Assembly (NCBI GenBank): GCA_026873275.1
Contig: JANTUC010000005.1
Coordinates: 868,001 to 932,000, forward strand
From: Pseudopithomyces maydicus
Taxonomy: Eukaryota; Ascomycota; Dothideomycetes; Pleosporales; Didymosphaeriaceae
Length of the DNA: 64,000 bases
Direction of reading: 5' to 3'
Below the pieces are notes generated by a model. The model was not told the origin of the DNA, ran no database searches, and saw only the letters and a program-made list of their open reading frames with translations. A program made the position numbers and the translations under genes. Positions 23,692-33,988 of the stretch are shown piece after piece. Positions within the stretch are counted from its first letter, which is position 1; each line of letters starts with the position of its first letter.

Positions 23692-26125
23692 TCACAAATT
23701 TGACACAACAATCCATACAGCCTCACCAACAGTATCTTCCGATCTAACAGTAAGCTTGCCCTTCCCTTCACTCCTTCCCATCTTCCTAGCCTCTTTAAAT
23801 TGTCTTCTCACATCGTTCTTCTCCGTCCGTAAAGCCTTCTTCTTCTCTCTATGGCTCTTCTTCAAATTCTTCCACTCCTTCGTCTTCTTACCCAACCCTT
23901 GATGTTTCAACTCTCTCCTCGCCTGTCGTCCCTCTCGCTTCAAATCTCTCCTTCGAGTCCTAAGTTCACGCATGACGGCCCGCTTGGTCCGCTTCTGCTC
24001 GATCTTCTCTTCGAACATGGCCTTGTCTTTGGCCGCCTTCTCGATGGCGAGGGCGCGCTCACGCTCTATGACATCGGGAGATTTCTTGCCTTTGGCGCGG
24101 GCGGCATCGGCGTTAGCGTTGACGTCGCGAATTCGCTCGCTGAATGTGGATGAGGCTTTTGAATATTGTTCTGCGTAGTCTTCGTCGTCAGTGTCGGAAT
24201 CCGAATCTGAGTCGCTGTCTGAAGAGCTGGATGAGGATATAGAAGATGCATCGTCGTCGTTGGCCCTGTGCTGGGCTTTCTTGGAGGCGTGTTTCTCGAG
24301 TTCAACTGCGACATGAGAAGGTGCAGAAGTATCGTGATGAACGCCGGTCTCCTGTTGTCCTGTCACGCCGGTCTCCGCTGTAATATGGGAATTTTGGAAA
24401 GGGTATGTTCCTCTCGTTCTAGGAACGCTGGGCCCTGCAGCTGCTCCGCCTGCACACCCACTTGAACCAGCACCGCTGGCCCGCTTGCCAATATCATTAC
24501 CCCACTCTGCAGCTTCTTTGGCAAACTGGTCACCCCATGCTTCCATTCGTTTGCCGAATTCCTCACCCCACTTGCCAATCGATTGCCCGAGGGCCTCCCA
24601 GCCATTATTGTTGGGATTTGCACCGCTCTGGGACTGAGAGCCCCATGAACCCCACGCACCAAAGACTGGAGGTCCATGGGGCTCATGGCCCGGGGGCCGA
24701 AAGGAGTGAATCCTGGTGGGCCATGAGGACCATGGCCTGGTGGACCGAAAGGAGTGAATCCTGGTGGCCCATGAGGTCCATGACCTGGTGGACCGAAAGG
24801 AGTGAATCTCGAATTACCATGGGCACCACGTCCTGTTGGCCCGAAGCCCATCCATGGACCACCTTGTCCTCCAAATGCACGGCCACGCCAGCCTTGGAAT
24901 GACGGGCAAGGTTGCTCGTTATCTTGAGGATATTCGCCTGGAATGGAGTGAGGAGGATCGTCGTTCTCTGCCGCGGCACGATCACGTTCAGCGTACTCCC
25001 TTTCCAATCTCGTTTTCTCGTTCTCCACGATCGGTACATTATCGTCGGTAGCGTTTGGGCTCGGTAAAGGGGGCGTATTTTTGTATTGCGCGGCCATTTC
25101 CTTGAGAGCGATAACAGAGGCGCTGGATCCCGAGAAGCTGGCTTCAAGGGGCTCGATCCAAGGATGTAGGGCTTGTGCTCGCTTTGCCGGCGTACTTTTT
25201 GGGTCTTCGACACTGGCTATAGCACCAGCCCTTTGGCCCCTTTCAGCAGGGATCTTGGCCACGTCCAACAACGAGGTAGATGACTGTAGTGAAACCTTCA
25301 ATCCTCGAGGTGCGAAGAAGGCTTCATTTGTGGCATTGAGATAGTTTCTCACAATTCCGCTGTCTTGACTCGAAGATTCAAGAGAATTGTTGATCAGATG
25401 GGTTGGAGTGCAACCGGTAGCGGCGCAGAGGGCGTTGAGTCCATCAATGAAATCGAGGAACTCTGCTGGCCGAATGGAATGTGCGTGCAGGGCTTTTGCA
25501 TAGGCTCGAAGGAATTGCACTGGCTGCTTCTCCTTTGGGAAGGTAGATGTGGCGGGAGAAGTGCTGGAAACATGGCTTCCACTGCGGTCTTTGCGAGTGC
25601 CTCGTTTCTCTTCCCGTTGGGCCCGGACTTTGCCCTTTGGATCAAGAGGGCTTATGTCTTGCGGGACAGCAACGGGCCGCGTGAGCTTTGGTGCATATTG
25701 GGCATCGGCGTCAGGCTCATGCGCAGTGAACTGGAGGGCGGTATCCAGCAGCCGTGAGGCCAGATTCACTTGGGGGTTGTTGTCGGCACACTTCTGCTTC
25801 GCTCTTGCGGACGCTCTTGGGCAGTTGCACGATGGGCATGCACCTCGGCATCCGCAGGAATGTCATATTGCGGGGCGGGATGGTCATGGTTTAGCGGAGG
25901 AATGGCATTCCGGGCATCTTGAAGTGCCTGCTGTTGTGCTTCGTCGTATGAGGGTGGCAGGTCGTGGTAGTGGGGTCCGGCTGGACTGTGCACCGGCGTG
26001 GGGTCGAAGACATGTTCGTCGTCCGAGTCAAAGCTGTCGGGGAAGGAGGACGAGCGGGGGGTGAAGGGCGGGTTGGATGGTGTAGAGGAAGCAGGCGGTG
26101 GGTTGACGGATGGATTGGAGGCCAT
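23692..26125 (-). CDS. Conserved fungal protein of unknown function, two one-base frameshifts
   Basis: No introns are seen. The locus reads as one protein of about 811 residues in three frame segments. Segment 1 (26125 to ~25772) is Pro/Ser-rich with a PPSYDEAQ motif. Segment 2 has a conserved-looking globular part, QVNLASRLLDTALQF to VQFLRAYAKALHAHSIRPAEFLDF, followed by RGLKVSLQSS and a Gly/Pro/His repeat. Segment 3 has EEFGKRMEAWGDQFAKEAAEWG, an acidic Ser/Asp run, and a long Lys/Arg/Glu-rich helical tail. Frames change at plus-strand G runs 25772-25776 and 24692-24696. Adding one base at each makes the total length a multiple of three. The second break sits in a repeat unit that is 47 instead of 48 bp. 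I do not know the function; the basic tail and PY-like motif are the only hints. Confidence 0.75.
24674..24816 (-). repeat. 48-bp coding minisatellite (units of 47, 48 and 48 bp)
   Basis: Three adjacent units, 24674-24720, 24721-24768 and 24769-24816, encode the peptide PPGHGPHGPPGFTPFG on the minus strand. The first unit lacks one base within its G run compared with its neighbours, where the others read GGTGGACCG. Confidence 0.9.
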
Positions 26126-26606
26126 GTTCACGGGCACAGGTCAAAGGGCAGAGCCCTCTGGAGATGCAGGTGGTTATCTCTATGTGGCCGGCGGGGAGGA
26201 GGCATCACGCCACGCTTCTCGAACCTTGGAAGCCACCATCTGGGAAGCGAGTGCGATGGTTGCTGTTGCCTGAGGGCACTGCCAATGAGGTGGCGCCAGT
26301 GGCTAGGGACCGCGCGGCCCACCGTGTAAAGCGCAACGAAGCTGGAGTGGGCTGACGCTTCATGACGCGGATGCAGTGTGGGCATTCGTATTCAGCCGCA
26401 GCAAACACAGCGGCATGAAGATGCCTCGGTGCCCACCTGGGTGGGCAGACAGAACATCACGTGCAGCGTGGAGGGCCCCGGGGTCGACGTTGCCTTGAGC
26501 CCGTCGGTGGGTCGTGCCACCCCTGCCAAAAAGTTCCTCCACCAGAATTGTCCAACTCGAACCTCCTCCGATGCACCACAACTCGCCTGCCCGCACCCCC
26601 CACAAA
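26126..26606. promoter_or_regulatory. Divergent promoter region, 23.7 kb gene / RRP7
   Basis: About 480 bp between two divergent start codons. No TATA element stands out. An alternative RRP7 start at 26571 would shorten it slightly. Confidence 0.5.
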
Positions 26607-27700
26607 ATGTCCGTTTCCAAGTCGCCCAAGGAGAAGAAGGCAAAGGCAAAGGCAAAGGCCATGCCCGCCTCTGTTGCCGACTTCACCGTCCTGCCGCTTT
26701 CGCTCTCCACACAGTCGAATCTCCCACCCGCCTGCGCCCACGCAAAACACTATCTGTACATCAAGCCACACGCACCCTCGCAGCCAACCGATTCCAGCCC
26801 CCGCTCTCTGTTCATCGCAAACATCCCCATCGATGCGACAGAAGCAAGCCTCCGCGCACTCTTCGCCCACCAGCTCGGCGGCGCCAGGGTCGAAACCGTG
26901 CAATTCGATGCCAGCATCCCGGCCGAGGTCGAGCACAAGCGCTTCCGGACCGAAGAACTAAAAGGCGCAAAGGGAAAGGATGCCCAGGCGAACCGTGGGA
27001 CCAAGCGGAAGCGTGAGAACCCGACAGAAGGGAAGGCGGGGGGCAAGGAGATGGTTGCTGAAGGCGTCGTCGAGGACCAAGACAGCCAGCTTCCCCGGAT
27101 ATGGAGTCGTGACATCCGCCGGAGCGGATCAGGTGCCGTCGTTGTGTTTTTGGACAAAGCGAGCATGAGGGGTGCCATGTCCCAAGTTCAGAAAGCCGCA
27201 ACCGAGGGCAAGGCGATACAGTGGACAGGCGACGAAGCGCTGGGCCCAGAACGTACGCATCATTACCGTATACTCATTCCACTCGTCTTGTGCTAATCTG
27301 CCAAACAGGCTACAAATCCCATCTTGCTCTTCTGCATCCCCAAGCCTCCATATTAACAGCCACCACCAACGCTTACCTTGCCCAATTCGACGCCGCCCAA
27401 AATATCCGCAATCGTTCCCTCGCCCATTTGCGTTCTGTTCCAGACGAGGATGGTTTCATTACGGTTACTCGTGGTGGAGGACGCAGCGCTCCTGCTGCAC
27501 GTCTTGAGATTGCTCAACAAAAACAGACTGAGCTGGAGGAGCGAAAGGCGAAGAAGGGCAGTTTGGACGGCTTCTACCGCTTCCAGAACAGGGAGAAGCG
27601 GAAGGAGGAAGAAAACAGGCTCAAGAAACAGTTCGAGAAGGACAGGAGGAGAGTACAGGAGATGAGGGAGAGGAGAGGAAAGGTGCGATTGGAGAATTGA
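26607..27700 (+). CDS. RRP7: Ribosomal RNA-processing protein 7
   Basis: Nucleolar factor for 18S rRNA maturation and small-subunit assembly (UTP-C complex in yeast). Exons 26607-27252 and 27309-27700 (intron 56 nt), 345 residues. A Lys/Ala-rich start (KEKKAKAKAKA) precedes an RRM-like domain, RSLFIANIPIDATEASLRAL to SGAVVVFLDKASM, interrupted by a charged insertion with a nuclear-localisation-like GTKRKREN. The C-terminal RRP7 domain is clear: DEDGFITVTRGG, LDGFYRFQNREKRKEE and a basic coiled coil ending RRGKVRLEN. An upstream in-frame ATG at 26571 would add 12 residues; I prefer 26607 because it directly precedes the Lys-rich start seen in the family. Confidence 0.92.
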
Positions 27701-28849
27701 CCATATTAGCGACGAATATGCGCACTCCATGGAGGAGACGGGCCACGATACCCAATTGACATAGCAACCTCGTCCTCAATTGGTCCGGTCCATGAGACAG
27801 ATATCCGTGCCTGTGCCTATGACACATACTTTCTTTCCTTTGCCGACACAGCGTCGGTGGACGGCTAGATCAACCAAGGCGACCAGATTTTATCGACTAC
27901 TGCATTACTGTTATTCTACAAAGCCAAATACCACCACTGCATGATCAAGGGCAACAACTCCCTCTTGTCCACGTCTCGCGTCGATAATCCATTGGGGTCC
28001 AGGTCCATCTTAGCAGCTAAAACAGTATCCCGGCGAACGACATGTCTTCCGGAGTGACCTATTGCCAAGATTAGCAAGGAGAACCAGTAGTCTATTCGAT
28101 AGTGTCGTAGCACATGGTCTTCTGGACACGCAGTGTGCGCAAGCACGCCCCGGACTCCGCCAGGCCCATGGCTACGGTGCATTTGCGAACCCGTCAACAG
28201 AGCTTAGCAGAGCTTAGCAAAGCTTGTCAAGCCTTGGTGCAACACGCCATGAATGCTCGGTCGTTGCTAGCTTCCTGTGCCACATCATCGCGCCACAAAT
28301 TGAGGCTAGTGCTCACCCCAACCCCAACGCTCATCGAGACGATATCACAAGACCAACGGTCTGGAATCTAAAAGGAGGTCGTTGCTTGCATCATATTCTT
28401 CTCATCAGCCACAGTCGATGCATCACTAGCCTCATTTTGTGGCGCCGGATTCGGTGGCTGGTGACTACGATTGGATGTCCCGGTAAGTCGGCTTGACATG
28501 TCACCCCTAAATATGCGGCGATTAGAATTCGAGGTAGGCAAAGGGTAATATCGTGAGGCATTTTCGGAGACGGAGAAGATGGCCTGATGAACATCCGGAT
28601 GAACGTCCGGATCTCATTCATGGCACTGCCTGGTCAGATGGCAGGACACCTTGCAGCAAAATCTACCAGGGAATCTCAACTAAAGCGAGGCTAGACGCTC
28701 AGCTACTACTCCTAGATTGCAGTTCTGACCTCGATCTCGCGGGCATGTAACGTATAAGAACCCCTCTGTCTCCCTCAGTCATTGTCCACAGAAACATTTC
28801 CAGACCATTTCCCATTCTGTATATATATATTTCAAACCCAACTACGACC
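27701..28849. other. Intergenic region before the secreted repeat-protein gene
   Basis: 1.15 kb with only short overlapping frames. A TATA-like CGTATAAG at about 28750 and an AT run TATATATATTTC near 28819 lie upstream of the next ATG and fit a strong, regulated promoter. No RNA gene was seen. Confidence 0.5.
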
Positions 28850-29425
28850 ATGCGTCTTCCCTATATAACTCTTTCCGTTCTTATTGGCGCCGCCTACGCA
28901 TTGCCGTACGCGGTGGAGAGCCCTCGGGGTGCCTCCCTAAGCTATGCCGTAGCGCCTCGTTCGGCTGATCAAGAAGCTGTTGCGGATCCTGATCCGAAGA
29001 AACACAAACATCACAAGGAGAAGGACCACAAGGAGAAGCATCATAAGGAGAAGCATCACAAGGACAAGAGCGAGAAGCATACTCGTGAAGCGGAGCCCGA
29101 GGCCCTGGCTGAGCCTGAGCCTGAGCCTGAGCCTGAAGCCGACCCGGAGGTAAAGAAGCATCACAAACATAAAGATGATAAGGAGAAGCACCATAAGGAG
29201 AAGCATCACAAGGAGAAGCATCACAAGGACAAGGGCGACAAGCATACTCGTGAAGCAGAGCCCGAGGCTTTAGCTGAGCCTGAGCCCAAGCCTGAAGCTG
29301 AGGCGGATCCAGAAGCGAAGAAACACCATAAGAACAAACATCACAAGGAAAAGGATCACAAGGAAAAGGACCACAAGGAGAAACACCACAAAGAAAAGGA
29401 TCATAAGAAAGGCGGCCACTCATGA
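28850..29425 (+). CDS. Predicted secreted His/Lys/Glu-rich repeat protein
   Basis: 191 residues, no intron. A signal peptide (MRLPYITLSVLIGAAYAL) leads into repeat blocks of HHKEK/DHKEK units. Two blocks end in a near-identical KHTREAEPEALAEPEP stretch followed by EADPE-V/A-KK, and a third block ends the protein at KKGGHS. Lys-Lys sites at block borders and the REAEPEALAEPEPEPE runs resemble Kex2 cleavage and Ste13-type X-Ala/X-Pro trimming in fungal secreted peptide precursors. The His density would suit Zn or Cu binding. Neither processing nor metal binding is proven. The low-complexity sequence prevents any family call; lineage-specific effector or cell-wall roles are possibilities. The opposite-strand frame of 180 codons is a mirror of the repeat. 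Confidence 0.75.
   Translation: MRLPYITLSVLIGAAYALPYAVESPRGASLSYAVAPRSADQEAVADPDPKKHKHHKEKDHKEKHHKEKHHKDKSEKHTREAEPEALAEPEPEPEPEADPEVKKHHKHKDDKEKHHKEKHHKEKHHKDKGDKHTREAEPEALAEPEPKPEAEADPEAKKHHKNKHHKEKDHKEKDHKEKHHKEKDHKKGGHS
28997..29422 (+). repeat. Internal tandem duplication of the His/Lys/Glu gene
   Basis: Unit 1 28997-29152 (156 bp), unit 2 29153-29317 (165 bp), and partial unit 3 29318-29422. Units differ by in-frame changes in the number of HHKEK and EPEP steps, which indicates replication slippage under frame constraint. Confidence 0.8.
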
Positions 29426-29822
29426 CGGTGTCCCGACGTACAAGTGATCACAGAGTCCAAACTCTGTGTCGAGGTGTTTGGCATGCTTCTTGGGTGTTTC
29501 AATCTATAATCTCGTACTTCTTGGGTCATCATGTTTGTAGCATAGTTACTAGCTAGATCAAAGTTTATTTCACGTATTTGCATCTTGAAAGAAATTTGTC
29601 CCTTTATTGCAGTGCCGAGAGTTCTGTGCTGAGACATGATGCCTCCGTTTAACACCCAGCCATTCTAATGGAAATATTTGAGGGGAGCCGAGAAGATGAA
29701 GATGTACGTTTTTGCAAACAATGCAAACAGCACTCATCCCCCATAGCATCGTTATGACCCCTCCTCCACCCCCGAAATTCTTCCTCTCCTTGTTCCTCTG
29801 GTACCTAGTGAACCATAGATCA
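29426..29822. other. Convergent intergenic spacer
   Basis: 397 bp between converging 3' ends. A+T-rich, with no coding features. Confidence 0.55.
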
Positions 29823-30668
29823 CTAGGCTTTCTTGATCTTCTTAAGCTTGTCGTTCTTGCTCTCTTCCGTGTCACTGCTGATCACGATCACGCGCTTGCG
29901 CTTCGGTTCTTGGCCCCCTCCTTGGTTGTCGTTCGTGGCCAACGTCCTCGGCGGCGTGGATACAGCCCTACCTGGTGCGACTTGTGTGTTGAATGGCATG
30001 CTGCCTCTAGGCTTGCTCGGACTAGCAACAGCCTGGAAGAGCCTCCGCTCAACTGGCACCGGGTTGATGGGTCCCACGTTGCGCTCCGCCTCCCGTTGAG
30101 CTTTCGCGTCCGCGTCTCGCACCTCTGCTCCAGGATTAGCACCTATTCTCCGCGCGTGGTGCTTGCACCTGCCGCAGATTTTCTTATCAAAGCGCTTCTT
30201 CACGTCTACCGGCAGCACGATCGCGAAGTCGTAGTGACACTCCTTGACCTCCTCGACGACCGACTTGCCGGCGAGGGCCTCGAGCGAAACCGACCTGCCC
30301 GTCTTCTCGCGGAACGACTTCTGGAGGTCTTTCCCCTCGAGCTTCTGCTGCCCCACGAAGATGATGTTGGGGTACTTCTTGAGCTCGTCTTCGTGAAATG
30401 CCATGAGGTACTCGGAGGGATACCCGAAGAGTGTTTCGAAGAAGGCGACCTTGTTGCGGAGCTCTTCGACTCTATTGGTCAGAGTGTCTATCGCGGCACT
30501 GACGGAAACTGCGTCTGGAGGGCAATTGAGCTTCTCGGCGGCGGCGGCGACGAGGTTGGAGGTGAGGTTGGTGGTGTTGTTTCCCGGCTGGTGCGGTGCG
30601 GTGCTATGGCCATGGGTTCCAGGCGCGGTGCTGCTTTCTAGGTTGGTCTTCGGTTTTGGGGGCGACAT
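29823..30668 (-). CDS. Hypothetical nuclear-type protein with SUMO-interaction-like tail
   Basis: 281 residues, single exon. No known domain is recognised. The middle (CPPDAVSVSAAIDTLTNRVE to VDVKKRFDKKICGRCKHHAR) looks folded and contains a Cys-x2-Cys followed by HH, a possible partial metal site. The C-terminus carries the bipartite basic element EPKRKR directly followed by VIVISSDTEES. A hydrophobic V/I core flanked by Ser and acidic residues is the classic form of a SUMO-interacting motif. The tail KNDKLKKIKKA is again basic. This suggests a chromatin or nuclear-body protein, but that is inference. It converges with the repeat-protein gene on its 3' side. Confidence 0.75.
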   Translation of the reverse strand: MSPPKPKTNLESSTAPGTHGHSTAPHQPGNNTTNLTSNLVAAAAEKLNCPPDAVSVSAAIDTLTNRVEELRNKVAFFETLFGYPSEYLMAFHEDELKKYPNIIFVGQQKLEGKDLQKSFREKTGRSVSLEALAGKSVVEEVKECHYDFAIVLPVDVKKRFDKKICGRCKHHARRIGANPGAEVRDADAKAQREAERNVGPINPVPVERRLFQAVASPSKPRGSMPFNTQVAPGRAVSTPPRTLATNDNQGGGQEPKRKRVIVISSDTEESKNDKLKKIKKA

Positions 30669-31437
30669 GGCAGCTTTGCTCGTTCTTGTAAGTGTTGCAG
30701 TAGCCTGGTCTTGTTCTACGTACTGTGTGCTGTGTGTTGTTGAAGTAGAGGTGGACAGGGTAAATGAGTTAGGGCACTGTAGAAGGCGGGCGGGGCTGGC
30801 TGATATATATACTGATGTTTGCGTTTACCTGAGCTGCATTGGCATGTATTTGTGGTTGAAAAGTGAGAAATGAACGCTTGCACAAAAATATCATTTACAG
30901 TTACGCTTGGGCCCCGAGAGCTATATTTCTGGAGCAACTGGCTATCACTATATTCAAGTGCCCTGTTAACTCACCTCGGAATCAAAACGAACCGAAGGCG
31001 TTGCCCGTCTTCCTTTGCCTCAACCTTGATCTCGGGAGCTCTACTGGCACGTTCATGGGGAGTTCATCTATCATATCGCATCCTCGAGAATCAGTCATTG
31101 TTTCCAAAATGATTGAAATTTCGATAAGTTCAGGCAGTATAGTGGGGTCACCCGATGAATACATTGGATGGCACTTGAATGTTCACGCCCCGGTGGATCA
31201 CTTAGAGAATGTATCAAGTTCCATCCAGTGTTGGCTAGATCTTAAATCTTTTTCGGTGTCGCCTGTATTCTAGAAAAGTACCCAGTTCAAACTCCAAAAT
31301 AGATATCAGCGGAGTTCACACAGCTGCGGTTCACATAACGGCTGTAATTAGTTAGCACTACTATATAGACGAGCAATTTGCAGCTTTGTAAAACGACGCT
31401 GTATCCCAGCGAATATTATGGCATGGCCAAGTCCACA

Positions 31438-31555
31438 CGTGACGAAAGTTCGCCAGGTTGAGTTCACCTTCACCTCGCTCGCCGCACTACAAACGCCGCA
31501 CTGCAAAATCCGCGCGTGACGCAAGTTAAACAGGTTGACTTCACCTTCACCTCGC
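31438..31555 (+). repeat. 41-bp imperfect direct repeat pair
   Basis: Copies at 31438-31478 and 31515-31555 share CGTGACG-AAGTT then CAGGTTGA-TTCACCTTCACC. They sit 30-150 bp upstream of a TATA element, so they may be duplicated upstream activating sites. Confidence 0.8.
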
Positions 31556-31586
31556 CGCACGTGCTCGCTTAACGGTCAACTAGCCT

Positions 31587-31595
31587 CCCCTCTCT
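31587..31595 (+). promoter_or_regulatory. TATA box candidate
   Basis: TATATAAAG, preceded by a CT-rich tract and followed by a pyrimidine-rich CTTGCTCTCTATCC segment that looks like a fungal transcription start region. It would serve the frame starting at 31732. Confidence 0.55.
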
Positions 31596-31666
31596 CTATA
31601 TAAAGAGTCCCCGCCCCGCTCCCGCTCTCACTTGCTCTCTATCCTTTTCCTGATTTTTTGAAACCG

Positions 31667-31717
31667 TGGCTTCTGGGGGCTTGTGGCATCTGGGGGCGTG
31701 TGACATCTGGGGGCTTG
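31667..31717 (+). repeat. 17-bp tandem repeat, three copies
   Basis: Units 31667-31683, 31684-31700 and 31701-31717 share the core TCTGGGGGC. The period of 17 is not a multiple of three, which fits an untranslated leader. Confidence 0.85.
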
Positions 31718-31731
31718 ACAATTGACGGGTT

Positions 31732-32076
31732 ATGGTCTCTCTCGAGACCTTGTGGGTATGTCGGAGAGCTCAGGCTCTTGTCGCTGGTGGTAAAACACCC
31801 GAAAGGTCCATGGAGACATGGTCAGTGGCACCAAAGGGAGCTCAGAAGATTGCTACCGGCGTTTCACGCCCGCTACAGTCTTGTCAGACTGGGAAGATAG
31901 CCTACGATATGGAAGTCTGCTCTGCAGCTTCTGACAGGCCGGATGGTCCATGGCTTATAGAGAGTAGCTTTAGTCAGGGTCGCACTGTGTACACCGGAGG
32001 GACAGCTTACAGGTGCGCCTGTGGAGAATACTGTGCGGAGGAGTCTCTGGAGGAGCTGACCGTGGTTGCGGGGTGA
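31732..32076 (+). CDS. Candidate small Cys-containing protein
   Basis: 114 codons from ATG, ending ELTVVAG. Six cysteines: one early (VCRR) and five in the second half (SCQTG, EVCSA, RCACGEYC), which could form disulphides. No signal peptide is visible at this ATG, and no family is recognised. The only support is its position downstream of a TATA element and upstream repeats. It may be a 3' exon of a longer gene, a small orphan gene, or non-coding. Confidence 0.3.
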   Translation: MVSLETLWVCRRAQALVAGGKTPERSMETWSVAPKGAQKIATGVSRPLQSCQTGKIAYDMEVCSAASDRPDGPWLIESSFSQGRTVYTGGTAYRCACGEYCAEESLEELTVVAG

Positions 32077-32749
32077 AGGGGCAACCATCAGAGTCTAGTG
32101 TACATTTGTGCGATCCCAAGATAGCTCTTAATGGAGTTTGTTTTTTCAATTAGTGGACTTTTGATTGAATGTTGTGCACTTGAACAGTGTCACTACTGGA
32201 ACTATGTTTACTATACAAAAGCCACTATTGATTAAAACATTTAGCACTGTGGGTAACTGTGATTAATGTGCTCCCTGAATAAAGACATGCCGAGCGAATG
32301 CCACAAAAGCACTCCAGAATACGACTGGCAAGGAAACGCAGCGGTAGTCATAGGGATGCTAGTATAAACTTTCCAGGCAAGATGTATCATGTTTGATGAT
32401 GAAGTCTCATGCAGTATACCCCGGTGCTTGTATAAACAGGTGACTGCACAATACTTTGGATCGGTTCCAAGTTTAACATATAAATCTATACGTTTCTGCA
32501 GAGGTTAGAAGGTTCTAGAAGACTTAGTATGGTGGAGGGTGGCTTCATAAGCTTACCCAGTATGCAAACGGACTCTTCACCTGGGCAGGCGCGGCGCCAC
32601 GTGATCGCGGGTAGGCACATAGTTGCTCACAATATCACAACGAGATAACCAAAGACGCTAGGTAATCACCGCTTCCGCACGCACACGAGCACTCTCCACT
32701 CACCACAACTTCCCTGGCGTCGTCAACGTAGTTTGTGTCTCCTCACGCC

Positions 32750-33610
32750 ATGGCGGGCCTAGAGGAGGAGCTTACGCGCCTTGCAACCGAGGGCGACATG
32801 CAGGGCGTCCAAAACATACTCAACGCAAGCGACGAGGCGCTGGGCCTTCCATTTGCTACCACAGGTAGTAGCGCATCATCTGGAGCGGCAATGCGATCCA
32901 ACCTAACATTCCACGTCACAGCAACTATGCTCGAAAGCACTCAGAGTAGGTTCGTACAACTTCTCGGCCGTCTCGGTGAACAAACATCTGTCATGCCGTA
33001 AGTGTATAAACAAGCTGACTTCTTGAGTGGTCCCACTGACAGATTCAGGGTGTCAAGCGGTTCGCGTACCAGAGTCGAGCGGCAACCGACTCGTGACGAT
33101 ACATACGATTTGCTCACTCGAAACATCCGAGACCCTGCCAGCCCCCTCTATCCATCGCGCGGCGGCCAATACGGCATGCGAGTCCGTTACGACGCAGGGA
33201 TTTCCAATCGCTGGCCCCATCCCAACATGATGCCCCCGTACCGGCCTAGTCGTGAGGCTCCGCTCTCGTCTGCGGACGCTTGTAACTGCCGCCATTTTGA
33301 GTACGAGCACGCGCCCCACCGACTCCATCCTGGGTATGAGATGGCGCGAATCTACAGGGAAGATCACGAGAACGGGATTCGGAGGCGGGTCTTCTCCGAG
33401 AGCGGGTTCGGTACGACATCCGACCGCCAGCTTGTGGAGATGCGACAGACTCGAGCGCTCGCCGGCTTGGACGTGAGCGAGTATGATGCTGAGATTGCGC
33501 GTAGGGTGCTGGCGGATCCAGAAGCATGGGGAGCGTTGGGCGCGGCGATGAGGCAGATGGGATGGATGGATGAGGTTATCAACCAGGGGGAGGACTATGT
33601 GTTGCATTGA
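32750..33610 (+). CDS. Hypothetical protein, 255 residues
   Basis: Exons 32750-32949 and 33043-33610. The intron (93 nt) uses the rare 5' site GTTCGT and ends CTGACAG. The N-terminus MAGLEEELTRLATEGDMQGV resembles the first helices of ankyrin-type proteins but no repeat follows. The rest is Arg-rich and includes YDLLTRNIRDPASPLYPSRG, a Cys/His patch (ACNCRHFEYEHAPH) and a C-terminal helical part (SEYDAEIARRVLADPEAWG). No family is recognised. The ATG is in a good CGCCATGG context. A plus-strand gene is supported by the consistent frame across the intron, but the splice should be treated as provisional. Confidence 0.65.
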
Positions 33611-33902
33611 GGGCGATTGGCATGGATGGGAAGATGCAGCGACGGCAGGGCAAGAGGAATTGGCGGTTGTTGCTTTTGCGCCGTGCTATTGTGGCAAGAT
33701 GGTCCCTACTCCTACTACCTACATAGGTTTTGCCTACTGTACGGAGTGGTACATGTATGATTCCCGGGCCTGGGAGTTGTTAGTCCATTAGTTCACGACA
33801 CGGGGCCCACAAGCAGTGCAGGGTTGGAAGGCCAGACTCTTGGGAGTTCTGAGGCTCCAAGGTTGCAAGTTTCCATGTTCAGATGTTCCTTGGAACCTTA
33901 GC

Positions 33903-33920
33903 TACCTACCTAGGTAGGTA
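33903..33920. repeat. Perfect 18-bp palindrome TACCTACCTAGGTAGGTA
   Basis: Self-complementary without loop. Shorter versions (core TACCTAGGTA) recur at 5101-5110, 42876-42885 and 61996-62005, all in non-coding DNA. Confidence 0.9.
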
Positions 33921-33988
33921 CAAATGCAGGCACGTGACGTGTGTGCAGCCCAGCAGATGGAAGGCGCAGGTGAAGCCAGGTCCACGGC

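Larger units (their letters stand above)
30669..32749. other. 2.1-kb region with promoter-like repeats and one candidate small gene
   Basis: 30669-31430 has only chance open frames. 31438-31720 contains direct repeats, a TATA element and a 17-bp tandem repeat, described separately, in front of a 114-codon frame (31732-32076). 32077-32749 is A+T-rich with no coding signal except the promoter of the gene starting at 32750. Confidence 0.5.

Noticed and set aside
28881..29423. 180-codon minus-strand Cys/Pro repeat frame
   Set aside because: Exact antisense of the HHKEK repeats; the plus strand has the signal peptide, promoter and natural ending.
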